In this document: in pieces, positions 35,808-44,700 of the stretch
Position numbering within the stretch: position 1 is the stretch's first letter
Layout: each line of letters opens with the position of its first letter
Assembly: GCF_019083965.1 (NCBI RefSeq)
Contig: NZ_JAHRCY010000001.1
Location: 451,067 to 515,066, forward strand
Direction of reading: 5' to 3'
DNA from: Catellatospora tritici
GTDB taxonomy: Bacteria; Actinomycetota; Actinomycetes; Mycobacteriales; Micromonosporaceae
Length of the DNA stretch: 64,000 bases
Notes under the pieces: model-generated
Seen by the model: only the letters and a program-made list of their open reading frames with translations
What the model was told of the DNA's origin: nothing
The model's database searches: none
Program-made: the position numbers and the translations under genes

Positions 35808-38429
35808 TCACAGCTTCAGCCACAGCGCGGGCACGTTCGGCGGCTCCCAGCCGACGATCGAGGTGTGCGGCTGGCGGCACTGGTACGTCGCGCCGCCGTA
35901 GGTGACCTTGGCACCGGTCGCGTACGCCACGTTCGGTGCCCACGCCGGGATGGTCCCGGGCGAGGTCGACGGGCTCGGCGACGGGGACGCGCTGGGCGAC
36001 GTCGACGGGCTCGGCGAGGCCGACCGACTCGGCGACGGGCTCGGGCTGGGCGAGGCCGACGGCGAGACCGACACCGAGGGCGACGGCGACGGGGTGCCGC
36101 CGGCGCAGGCGCCGAGGTCCACCCAGACCGAGGCGACGCCGGGGGTCTCCCCCTGGGTCCACCACTGCGCCCGCCACGCGTGCCCGTTGTAGGACACCCG
36201 GTTGCCGCCGGTGTACACCTGCGTGCTCACCCAGGCCGGGTCGGTGCAGGTGCCGGGCGGGGTGCTCGGCGAGGCCGAGGCCGACGGGCCGACCGAGGTC
36301 GACGGCGACGCGGTCGGGGCCACGCCGCCCCGGCCGTAGTTCACGGCCAGGCTGTAGGTCTGGCCGCCGAAGGTGAGCGTGTAGTTCGACGGGCTGGTGA
36401 TCGGGAGCACGTAGTTCAGCGTGACCTCGACGTTCGCGCCCGGCGCGATCGTCTGCCAGCTCGGCAAAGTCAGCTTCACGTGGTGGAAGTCGCCCTTGAG
36501 ACCGCCGATGTTGTTGCCGGTGTGGCCCGCGGTGACCGTCATGGTCCAGCCGGACTGCTGGCTCATCGTGCCCGGCGCCGAGGTGCCGTAGTCGAAGTCC
36601 AGCGTCGCGCCGCCCGGGATGGTGGTGCCCGAGTTGTTGGTCAGCCGCAGCTTCGGGTTGATCGGGTAGTTCGAGTCGCCCAGGGCGAACCCGTTGAGCG
36701 TCACGTCCACGTCCAGCGTCTGCGTCGGCAGCGCCGTGTTGGACTTGCTCGCGCCGTACGGCGAGGCGGCGGCGAACTTCGCGGCGATCGTGTTGGTGAG
36801 CGTGTTGCCCATCTGGTACTCACCGGCGGTGGAGTTGAAGGCGTAGTCGCCGGCCAGCTCCCAGATCATGATGCCGCCGATGCCCTTGTTCACCACGTAG
36901 TCGGCCTTGGCCCCGATGGACTGCTCGTCCTCGGTGGACAAGAACACCTTCTTGGTCGCGTTCCACAGCCACGGCGCGGCCAGCGCCGCCGAGTAGTTGC
37001 GGACGTAGGTGCCGGTCAGGTTGTCGGCCGGGTCGGTGGCCGGGGTCAGGCCGTACGCGGCGCGGTAGGAACCGGCGATGCCGTTCTCCAGGTTCTTCGC
37101 GTGCCACATCGGGTTGGAGCCGGCCGGTTCCTCGTTGCCCGAGGTGTCCAGGTCGTGCCACAGGTTGTCGATGCCGATGGCGCCGTTGCCGCAGGGACTC
37201 TGCGTGCCGACCGGACAGTTCGCGCTCTTGGGCGCGGTGCCCCACAGACCGTTGGTGCCGCCGGTGACGCCCTGGAAACCGCGCGTGTAGTACGGCACGC
37301 CGACGTTGATGCGCCCGCTCTGCACCGCACCGCGGTAGTAGTGGTACGCCCAGTCGGTGTTGAGGTAGCCGATGTTGGAGTAGGCGCTGTAGACGCCGCC
37401 CGCGGTCAGCTCGTTGTCGGCACCGTCGTCGAACAGGGACGCGTTCGGGCCGACGTACTGGTTCCAGGCGCCGTGCAGGTCATACGACATGATGTTGATG
37501 TAGTCGAGGTACTGGGTGGCCTGGTAGGCCTCCATGCCCCGCAGCAGCCAGCCGGAGGCGGGCGCGGCCACGGTCACCATGTAGTACTTGCTGTCGGCGG
37601 CCGCCGCGGTGTCCAGCTTGGTGCGCAGCGTCTTCATCAGCGTCTGGAACGAGGCGTTGAGCCCGGCCCGGCGCGCGTTGGCCTGCGTGAAGTCCATCGG
37701 GTTGCCCGCGTCCTTGTTGGACGTGGCGTACTCGTAGTCGATGTCGACGCCGTCGAAACCGTACTGGCGCAGGAACGCCACCACCGAGTCGGCGAAGGCG
37801 TTGATGCCCGCCGTGTTGATCGAGCCGTCGGCGTTGGTGGTCATCCGGTAGAAGCCGCCGGAGTCGATGTGCTGGCCCGCGTCGTCGAAGAAGCCGCCGG
37901 TCTCGGCCCAGCCACCGACGCTGATCAGCGTCTTGACGTCCGGGTACTGCTTCTTGAACTTGTTGAGCAGGTTGAAGTGGCCGGTGTACGAGTACGCCGG
38001 GTCCATCTCCGCCCCGGCCACGCCCGGCCAGGTCATGTTGGTGGAGGCGTTGTTCGCCGCGGTCGGGGTGCCGATGGAGATCTTGTTGGCCCCGTCGACG
38101 TGCGCGAACGCGTAGTTGATGTGGGTGATCTTCGTCCACGGGATCTGGTTCACCAGGTAGGCGGGGGCGCCGTTCTTGCCCGTACGCCAGTTGGTGAAGT
38201 AGCCGATGATCCGGCGCGGGTGACCGGTGCCCATGGCCTCGCGGCCGGTGGTGTCGTAGACGTCGCAGTAGGGGACGGTGACGCCGGGCGTCCGGTACAG
38301 ACCGTCCGGGCGGCATGCTTCCTGGTCGACCGCCGAGTTGGCGGTGCCGGCGAACGCGACCGCGAACGCGGTGGCGGCCAGGCCGGTCGCCGCGGCGACG
38401 AGCAGGTTGAGGAGCGGCTTGCGTTGCAT
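35808..38429 (-). CDS. Secreted modular GH18 chitinase with two ChtBD3 domains
   Basis: This 873-residue enzyme has a signal peptide (LLVAAATGLAATAFAVAFAGTANSA) and a GH18 domain at about residues 55-500 with SVGGW and the catalytic FDGVDIDYEYA (DxxDxDxE). A beta-sandwich module follows at about 515-690. Two type-3 chitin-binding modules (CBM5/12) come next: WVSTQVYTGGNRVSYNGHAWRA and WAPNVAYATGAKVTYGGATYQC, joined by a Ser/Pro linker of near-repeating SPSPS units. It should cleave chitin outside the cell. GGAGGG lies six bases before ATG 38429. A TTAG palindrome sits in the promoter, consistent with carbon-source repression. The linker DNA (about 35960-36090) is internally repetitive. Confidence 0.92.
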   Translation of the reverse strand: MQRKPLLNLLVAAATGLAATAFAVAFAGTANSAVDQEACRPDGLYRTPGVTVPYCDVYDTTGREAMGTGHPRRIIGYFTNWRTGKNGAPAYLVNQIPWTKITHINYAFAHVDGANKISIGTPTAANNASTNMTWPGVAGAEMDPAYSYTGHFNLLNKFKKQYPDVKTLISVGGWAETGGFFDDAGQHIDSGGFYRMTTNADGSINTAGINAFADSVVAFLRQYGFDGVDIDYEYATSNKDAGNPMDFTQANARRAGLNASFQTLMKTLRTKLDTAAAADSKYYMVTVAAPASGWLLRGMEAYQATQYLDYINIMSYDLHGAWNQYVGPNASLFDDGADNELTAGGVYSAYSNIGYLNTDWAYHYYRGAVQSGRINVGVPYYTRGFQGVTGGTNGLWGTAPKSANCPVGTQSPCGNGAIGIDNLWHDLDTSGNEEPAGSNPMWHAKNLENGIAGSYRAAYGLTPATDPADNLTGTYVRNYSAALAAPWLWNATKKVFLSTEDEQSIGAKADYVVNKGIGGIMIWELAGDYAFNSTAGEYQMGNTLTNTIAAKFAAASPYGASKSNTALPTQTLDVDVTLNGFALGDSNYPINPKLRLTNNSGTTIPGGATLDFDYGTSAPGTMSQQSGWTMTVTAGHTGNNIGGLKGDFHHVKLTLPSWQTIAPGANVEVTLNYVLPITSPSNYTLTFGGQTYSLAVNYGRGGVAPTASPSTSVGPSASASPSTPPGTCTDPAWVSTQVYTGGNRVSYNGHAWRAQWWTQGETPGVASVWVDLGACAGGTPSPSPSVSVSPSASPSPSPSPSRSASPSPSTSPSASPSPSPSTSPGTIPAWAPNVAYATGAKVTYGGATYQCRQPHTSIVGWEPPNVPALWLKL

Positions 38430-38486
38430 TCTCACCCTCCTGGGGGCGAAGCAGAACCACGGAACTAGGCGGGGCGGCAAACTCTG

Positions 38487-38503
38487 TTAGTAAAGTTTGC
38501 TAA
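38487..38503. promoter_or_regulatory. Near-perfect 17-bp palindromic operator upstream of the chitinase
   Basis: TTAGTAAAGTTTGCTAA is an inverted repeat with one mismatch pair outside its central base, in an AT-rich patch 58 bp before the chitinase ATG. A possible -10 (TCTAAT on the minus strand, 38506-38511) lies directly upstream, so a bound repressor would block transcription start. The TTAG...CTAA form resembles ROK/XylR-type sugar-repressor sites. The regulator is not encoded nearby. Confidence 0.6.
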
Positions 38504-38658
38504 AAATTAGACCCGTGACCCATGTCACGCAAGAGGCGGTGGCTGATCTTTAACCGAGCGTTAAGGTACGGCGAACCGATCGTGGACCAACCTGTCGTAG
38601 CCAGGCCCCGACCGTTCATTCGTCCCATGTGCAGGGTGCGAGGGATATCGTTCCGGCC

Positions 38659-39009
38659 ATGACCCTGCGTGTTCAGCTCAGCGGCGACAGTGACCAGTTG
38701 CTCACCCTCGAAAGCGCGCTGCGCGGCGACTCCGAGCTGCGCGGCACCCGGGTGCAGCGCATCGACGTGCCGCCCGCCCCCGGTGAGCTGGGCCCGGTGA
38801 CCGACGCGCTGCAATGGGTCTCCGACAACGGCGAACTGCTGAGCGCGCTGGCCGGAGCGCTGACCGCCTGGCTGTCCCAACGGCGTACCACGGTCACGGT
38901 CAAGATCGGCGACCGCGAGGTCGTCGTCGACTCGACCAAGGTGCGCGACCCGGAGGCGTTGGCCCTGCAGGTCCTGCTTGCGCTGGAGGGCGACGGCACC
39001 GCTGTATGA
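38659..39009 (+). CDS. EACC1 (effector-associated constant component 1) protein, orphan
   Basis: This 116-residue protein has an N-terminal beta-alpha-beta segment (LRVQLSGDSDQLLTLESALRGD) and RGTRVQRIDVPPAPGELG. A hydrophobic helix follows (GELLSALAGALTAWLSQRR), then a strand-rich tail TVTVKIGDREVVVDS. This matches EACC1, a small protein found beside caspase-, trypsin- or TIR-type effectors in actinobacterial conflict systems. Here no effector is adjacent: a chitinase lies upstream in divergent orientation and a sensor kinase downstream in convergent orientation. A TATCGT lies seven bases before the ATG. The family call is by recognition of the pattern; the role in isolation is unknown. Confidence 0.7.
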   Translation: MTLRVQLSGDSDQLLTLESALRGDSELRGTRVQRIDVPPAPGELGPVTDALQWVSDNGELLSALAGALTAWLSQRRTTVTVKIGDREVVVDSTKVRDPEALALQVLLALEGDGTAV

Positions 39010-39075
39010 ACGCTGCACCGACCGGGCCCGACCCTGCCAGCGCTCGCCCACGCCGATCGCCCACGCCGATCGAGG

Positions 39076-39139
39076 CTGCAGTTTCGGGGAAAGTGCACGA
39101 ATTCGCGCCAAGATTCGCCCGCTTTCCCCGACACTGCAG
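39076..39139. repeat. Inverted pair of the GTTTCGGGGAAAGTGCAC dispersed repeat
   Basis: CTGCAGTTTCGGGGAAAG at the left pairs with 39121-39139 with one mismatch, and an inner CGAAT/ATTCG pair extends the stem. It separates the convergent EACC1 and sensor-kinase genes. A TGATCATG follows the right arm. Confidence 0.85.
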
Positions 39140-39225
39140 TGATCATGACGCAGATGACGCCCTGCATCATGGGCTGGACCTGCTCCTGGTTCAGCGTGGT
39201 GCGGGCGGACCCGGGTGCGGCGAGG

Positions 39226-40692
39226 TCAGGCGAGGGGGAGGCGGACGGCGAACGTCGCGCCGCCGCCCGGGGTGGGGGCGTACGCGATGGTGCCGCCGTG
39301 TCCGGTGACCAGGGAGGTCACGATGGACAGGCCGAGGCCGGAACCCGCGGCCGGGGACCGGTCGTGGTCCCTGGCGCGGGCGGGATCGACCCGGTAGAAG
39401 CGTTCGAAGACCCGTTCGGCGTGCTCGGGGGCCAGGCCCGGCCCCTGGTCGACCACGTCCAGGACGGCTCGGTCGTCCTCGGTGCCGACCCGGACCGTGA
39501 CCGGGGTGCCGGGCGGGGTGTGGATCAGCGCGTTGCCCAGCAGGTTGGTCAGCACCTGGCGCAGCCGGTCCTCGTCGCCGAGCACCACCGGCGCCTCGCC
39601 GTCGAGCAGTTCGAGGCGCACCGGCCGGGTCGGTTCGCGCAGCTGGGCCGACTCGATCGCGTCGGCGGCGATGGGCACCAGGTCGACCGGTTCGCTGCGC
39701 AGCGGCCGCTGCTCGTCCAGCCGGGCCAGCAGCAGCAGGTCCTCGACCAGCAGGCCCATCCGGGTCGCCTCGGTCTCGATCCGTGCCAGCAGCGCCGACA
39801 CCTCGGCCGGGTCGGTGACCACCCCGTGCCGGTGCAACTCGGCCAGGCCTCGGATGCCCGCGAGCGGGGTGCGCAGTTCGTGTGAGGCGTCGCCGACGAA
39901 CCGGCGCAGGCGCGCCTCGGACTCGGTCCGCTCCCCGAACGAGCTCTCGATCTGGGCCAGCATCGTGTTGAGGGTGCGGGACAGCCGCCCGATCTCGGTA
40001 CGCGGCGCGGCCTGCAGCGGCACCCGGCGGGACAGGTCTCCCCCGGCGATGATCTCCTCGGCGGTCTGCTCGACCTCGGTCAGCGGCCGCAGTCCCATCC
40101 GGATCACGTACACGCCGAGCACGGTGGCCAGGCCGAGCACGACCAGGGTCACCACGATCTCGATGCCGCCGAGGCGGCCCATGGTCCGGGCGACGCCGGT
40201 GAGGTCGTACGCGATGACGACGCTGCCGTTGCCGTCGGCCCGCGCGGTGACCAGGACCTGGTAGCCGGGGTGGTGCCGTTCGGCGGCGTTGTGGGCGAAG
40301 AACGGCTTGTCGGCGTGCAGCGCCACCCCGGCCCGGTCGAGCACCGGCAGTTCGGGGGCGCCCCGCTGACCAGGCCCCTTCAGCCCCTTGACCTCCCCGC
40401 CGTCGTTGTCGCGGAACGACAGTACGTACGCGTCGAACAGGGCTTTGCCCTTGGAGTTGGACAGCCGGGAGAACTCCTCGTCGCTGACCTCGCCGGGCTC
40501 GGTCTGGGACATGGCCTGGCCGGTGAGGTACAGCTGCTCGTTGACCCGTTCGATGAGGTACATGCGCAGCAGCGCGACGCTGGTGATGTCGGCGACCACG
40601 AAACCCGCGGCGACCAGCGCCAGCACTCCGGCCAGCAGCCGGGCTCGCAGCGACCAGCGTTTGGGCCGTTTCAGGGTGGCGACCAGTCTCAC
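39226..40692 (-). CDS. Sensor histidine kinase (OmpR-pair type)
   Basis: This 488-residue kinase has a TM helix at about residues 15-38, an extracytoplasmic domain of about 120 residues, and a second TM (VVTLVVLGLATVLGVYVI). HAMP follows, then HisKA with DASHELRTPLAGIRGLAELHRHG (phospho-acceptor His) and HATPase_c with NLLGNALIHTPPGTP, VDQGPGLAPEHAERVFERFYR and GLGLSIV. GTG 40692 overlaps the response-regulator stop (GTGA). It is a paralogue of the kinase at 49.6 kb, sharing LVEDLLLLAR and the same overlap geometry. Probable target: the RND transporter transcribed divergently from its partner. Confidence 0.9.
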   Translation of the reverse strand: MRLVATLKRPKRWSLRARLLAGVLALVAAGFVVADITSVALLRMYLIERVNEQLYLTGQAMSQTEPGEVSDEEFSRLSNSKGKALFDAYVLSFRDNDGGEVKGLKGPGQRGAPELPVLDRAGVALHADKPFFAHNAAERHHPGYQVLVTARADGNGSVVIAYDLTGVARTMGRLGGIEIVVTLVVLGLATVLGVYVIRMGLRPLTEVEQTAEEIIAGGDLSRRVPLQAAPRTEIGRLSRTLNTMLAQIESSFGERTESEARLRRFVGDASHELRTPLAGIRGLAELHRHGVVTDPAEVSALLARIETEATRMGLLVEDLLLLARLDEQRPLRSEPVDLVPIAADAIESAQLREPTRPVRLELLDGEAPVVLGDEDRLRQVLTNLLGNALIHTPPGTPVTVRVGTEDDRAVLDVVDQGPGLAPEHAERVFERFYRVDPARARDHDRSPAAGSGLGLSIVTSLVTGHGGTIAYAPTPGGGATFAVRLPLA

Positions 40693-41402
40693 GAGCGGGG
40701 CAGCCGCAGCGAGTAGCCGAAGCCGCGCAGCGTGTGGATGAGCGGCGGGTCGACGGTGTCGACCTTGCGGCGCAGCAGCGAGATGTACGACTCGACGATC
40801 CGCGCGTCGCCGCCGAAGTCGTAACGCCACACGTGGTCGAGGATCTGCGCCTTGCTGACCACCCGGTCGGCGTTGGTGAGCAGGTAGTGCAGCAGCTTGA
40901 ACTCGGTCGGGCTGAGCCGGACCAGCTTGCCCGCCCGGCGCACGTCGTGGGTCTCCTCGTCGAGCTCCAGGTCGGCGAAGCGCAGGGTGGAGTCGTCGCT
41001 GGGCAGTGCCGCCCCGGCGTAGGTGCGACGCAGCACGGCGCGGATGCGGGCGACGACCTCTTCGAGGCTGAACGGCTTGGTCACGTAGTCGTCGCCGCCC
41101 ACGGTCAACCCGGTGATCTTGTCTTGGACACCGTCGCGGGCGGTCAGGAACAGCACCGGCACGTGGGCGCCGGAGGCGCGCAGGCGGCGTACCACCTCGA
41201 AGCCGTCGCAGTCGGGCAGCATCACGTCGAGGACCAGCAGCTCGGGTTTGAACTCGGCGGCCACGGCCAGTGCCTGGGCGCCGGTGGCCGCGGTACGCAC
41301 GTCGAAGCCGACGAACCGCAGGCTGGCCGAGAGCAGCGACACGATCGTCGGCTCGTCGTCGACCACGAGCAGCCTGCGCTGCTCACCCTGCTCCGGCTTC
41401 AT
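40689..41402 (-). CDS. OmpR-family response regulator
   Basis: This 237-residue regulator has a receiver domain (LLVVDDEP, phospho-acceptor Asp in LVLDVMLPDCDGFE, FLTARD, and Lys in VTKPFSLEE) and a C-terminal winged helix (LSPTEFKLLHYLLTNADRVVSKAQILDHVW, HTLRGFGYSLR). It would bind direct repeats near target promoters. GGGAG lies six bases upstream of the ATG. It is encoded just upstream of its kinase and divergently from the RND transporter, 364 bp apart, making that pump the likeliest target. Confidence 0.93.
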   Translation of the reverse strand: MKPEQGEQRRLLVVDDEPTIVSLLSASLRFVGFDVRTAATGAQALAVAAEFKPELLVLDVMLPDCDGFEVVRRLRASGAHVPVLFLTARDGVQDKITGLTVGGDDYVTKPFSLEEVVARIRAVLRRTYAGAALPSDDSTLRFADLELDEETHDVRRAGKLVRLSPTEFKLLHYLLTNADRVVSKAQILDHVWRYDFGGDARIVESYISLLRRKVDTVDPPLIHTLRGFGYSLRLPRS

Positions 41403-41766
41403 GCCGCGCTCCCGTCGTCGGTTGTCGCGCCAGTGTGCCCGACCTGTCCCCACGGTTGCCTGTACGCGACCCGAATAAATGCTGAAAGTCACCGCCCGTT
41501 GTGCCCAGGATCTCCCGACTTGCCGGGCACACGGGCGTATCTTGGGGGCCAATTCCCCCAGTTGCCCGGGCAACTTGGCGGATCTTGGACGGTGGGCCGC
41601 GCGGCGGGTGCGGAGTGACCGAGAGCACTGCGGGCTTTCGGCTGGCTTTCAGCTTCGGTTCAGGGTTCGTGCGAGTTGACCTGGTTGACTGCGGCTGAAC
41701 TCGGACGACCCTCCCCTGGGTCGACCTCCCCCGCTCACCGCTGCACCCTCCCCCTGGAGTCGAGAG
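41403..41766. other. Divergent promoter interval between response regulator and RND transporter
   Basis: No gene was found. The interval contains a degenerate copy of the AAGTTGCCGGGCAA palindrome family (41514-41576), a small stem TGGGGG/CCCCCA (41543-41560), and near the transporter end repeated TTGAC and GGTTC-like motifs that could be promoter or regulator sites. I could not fix the promoters. Confidence 0.5.
41514..41576. repeat. Degenerate second copy of the AAGTTGCCGGGCAA palindrome family
   Basis: CCCGACTTGCCGGGCA at 41514-41529 and GTTGCCCGGGCAAC at 41561-41574 (itself a perfect 14-bp palindrome) resemble the two arms of the element at 17182-17240. The arms differ by a C insertion and point changes. 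Confidence 0.5.
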
Positions 41767-44700
41767 ATGTCGTTCCTGACCAGGCTGAGCCTCGCCAGTC
41801 GCGGTCTCGTAGCACTGATCACCGTGGCGATCCTCGGTGTCGGCGCGTACGTGCTACCGCAACTGCGCCAGCAGATGTTCCCGGACATCCAGTTCCCGAA
41901 CGTCTCGGTGCTCGCCGCGTACCCCGGCGCCACCCCGGAGATCGTCGAAAGCCAGGTCACCATCCCGATCGAGCAGGCGGTCGCGGGCGTCGACGGGGCC
42001 ACCGGCGTCACCTCGGTCTCGCGCAACGGCTCGGCCACCGTCGCCATCACGTTCGACTTCGGCGTCGACGTGGACAAGGTCGAGGGCGACATCCAGCAGG
42101 CGCTCAGCCGCATCAGCAGCCGCCTGCCCGCCAACGTCGAGCCGACCGTCTTCGCGGGCTCGACCGACGACTTCCCGGTGGTCCAGCTCGCCGCCAGCGG
42201 CGCGGGCGGCGACGACCAGGAGCTCGCGCGGCGGCTGCGGGCCGTGGTGCTCCCGGCCCTGAACAACATCGACGGCGTACGCGAGGCGACCCTGTCCGGT
42301 GCCCGCGACCCGCAGGTCACCATCAACCTCGACCCGGTCAAGCTGGCCCAGCGCGGGCTGAGCGCGCAGTCGGTCACCACCGCGCTCACCGCCAACGGCA
42401 TCAGCATGCCCGGTGGCGTGATCAGCGACGGCGGCCTCAGCTACTCCGTCGCCGTCGGCGGCCGCTTCACCACCCTGGCCCAGCTCGGCGACCTGTACCT
42501 GACCCCGGCCGCGGGCGCCCCCGCCGCCGCGCGTCCCACCACGCCGACCCCGCCCGGCATCAAGCCCGCCGCGCCCAAGCCGCTGACGCAGCTCAAGGAC
42601 GTCGCCACGCTGGCCTCCGCCCCGGCCGCGGCCACCCAGCTGACCCGCACCAACGGCAAGCCCAGCCTGGGCGTCGGCGTCACCGCCAAGCCCGGCGCGA
42701 ACGCCGTCGAGATCTCGCACGCGGTCAACGACAAGCTGCCCGAGCTCGCCGCGCAGCTGGGCACCGGTGGCGCGCTGCAGGTCGTGTTCGACCAGGCGCC
42801 TGAGGTCGAGCGCTCGGTCAGCAGCCTCACCACCGAGGGCGCGCTGGGCCTGGCCTTCGCCGTACTGGTGATCCTGGTGTTCCTGCTGTCGGTCCGCTCG
42901 ACGCTGGTCACCGCGGTCTCGATCCCGGTCAGCGTGGTCATCGCGCTGATCGCCCTGTGGACCGGCGACTACTCGCTCAACCTGTTCACCCTGGGTGGTC
43001 TCACCATCGCCATCGGCCGCGTCGTCGACGACTCGATCGTGGTCCTGGAGAACATCAAACGCCACCTGGAGTACGGCGAGCCGAAGAAGGAGGCCATCCT
43101 CACCGCGGTGAAGGAGGTGTCCGGCGCGGTCACCGCCTCGACGCTGACCACGGTCGCGGTGTTCCTGCCGGTGGCGCTGGTCGGCGGATTCGTCGGGCAG
43201 CTGTTCGGCCCGTTCGGCCTGACCGTGACCGCGGCGCTGCTCGCATCGCTGCTGGTGTCGCTGACCATCGTGCCGGTGCTGGCGTACTGGTTCCTCAAGT
43301 CGCCGCAGGGCACCGCCGAGGAGCTGGCCGAGATCCGGGAGAAGGCCGAGGCCAAGGAGCTGCGCAGCCCGCTGCAGCGGGTGTACGTCCCGGTGCTGCG
43401 CTGGACGCTGGGCCACCGCGCCGTCACCCTGGTGCTCGCGGCGATCATCTTCTTCGGCACGGTCGGCCTGGCCAGCCGCATCGAGACCAGCTTCATCGGC
43501 AGCTCGGGCAACTCGTTCTCGATCACCCAGCAGATGCCGACCGGCACTGATCTGGCCGCCACCGACGCGGCGGCCAAGCGGGTCGAGCAGGTGCTCGACA
43601 GCACCGAGGGCATCAAGTCGTACCAGGTGACCATCGGCGGCGGCGGCAACATGTTCGGTGGCAGCGCTCCGGACACCACCAAGGCCCGGTTCCAGGTCAC
43701 CTCGGAGGCTGAGGTCGACCAGGCCAAGCTCACCGAGACGCTGCGCGACAAGATCGACGCGCTGGACGACGCGGCTGTCGGCGAGGTCGTGGTCGGCGCG
43801 GTGCAGGGCGGCCTCGGCTCGTCCAACATCGAGGTGTCGGTCAACGCGGCCGACGACGCCACGCTGCGCCAGGCGGCCCAGCAGATCAAGGACGCGATGT
43901 CGCAGCTCGACGGGCTGACCGACCTCGACAGCGACCTGTCGGCCAGCACCCCGCAGGTGCAGGTCGCCCTGGACCGCCCCGCCGCGGCGCGGGTGGGCCT
44001 CACCGATGCGGCCGTCGGCCAGCTCGTCAACCAGGCCTTCCGTGGCACGACGGTGACCCGCGCGGTCATCGACGGCATCGAGCAGCCGGTGATCCTGCGT
44101 ACCGGCGCCGCCCCGGCCGACCTGGCCGCGCTGCGCGCGCTGCCGATCGGCGGCGGGCTGCGGCTGGACGACGTCGCCGACGTGACCACGGTCGCCGGTC
44201 CGAGCCAGATCAACCGCGTGGAGCAGGTCCGCACCGCCAAGGTGTCCGGCGCGCCCACCGCCGAGGCGCTCGGCACGCTCGGCAAGAACCTGGAGGAGAA
44301 GCTCAAGGCACTCGACCTGCCGGAGGGCGCTACCTACAAGATCGGTGGCGTGCTGGAGAACCAGCAGTCGGCCATGGGTGACCTGTTCCTGGCCATGGGC
44401 GTCGCGGTCGCGCTGGTCTTCATCGTGATGATCGGTACGTTCCGGGGCCTGGCCCAGCCGATGGTGCTGCTGGTGTCGATCCCGTTCGCGGCGACCGGCG
44501 CGCTGCTCTCGCTGCTGGTCACCGGTCAGCCGATGGGCCTGGCCGCCATGATCGGCATGCTGATGCTGGTCGGCATCGTGGTCACCAACGCGATCGTGCT
44601 GCTCGACCTGATCAACCAGTACCGCGAGCAGGGCATGTCGATCCGCGACTCGATCATCGAGGGCGGTCGGCGCCGCCTGCGGCCGATCCTGATGACCGCC

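Noticed and set aside
38430..38658. DasR-type operator for the chitinase
   Set aside because: No ACTGGTCTAGACCA-like site is visible. The palindrome present is of the TTAG...CTAA type.
38659..41402. EACC1 and the neighbouring kinase as one conflict system
   Set aside because: They are convergent and separated by the palindrome, and the kinase is a standard OmpR-pair sensor overlapping its own regulator.
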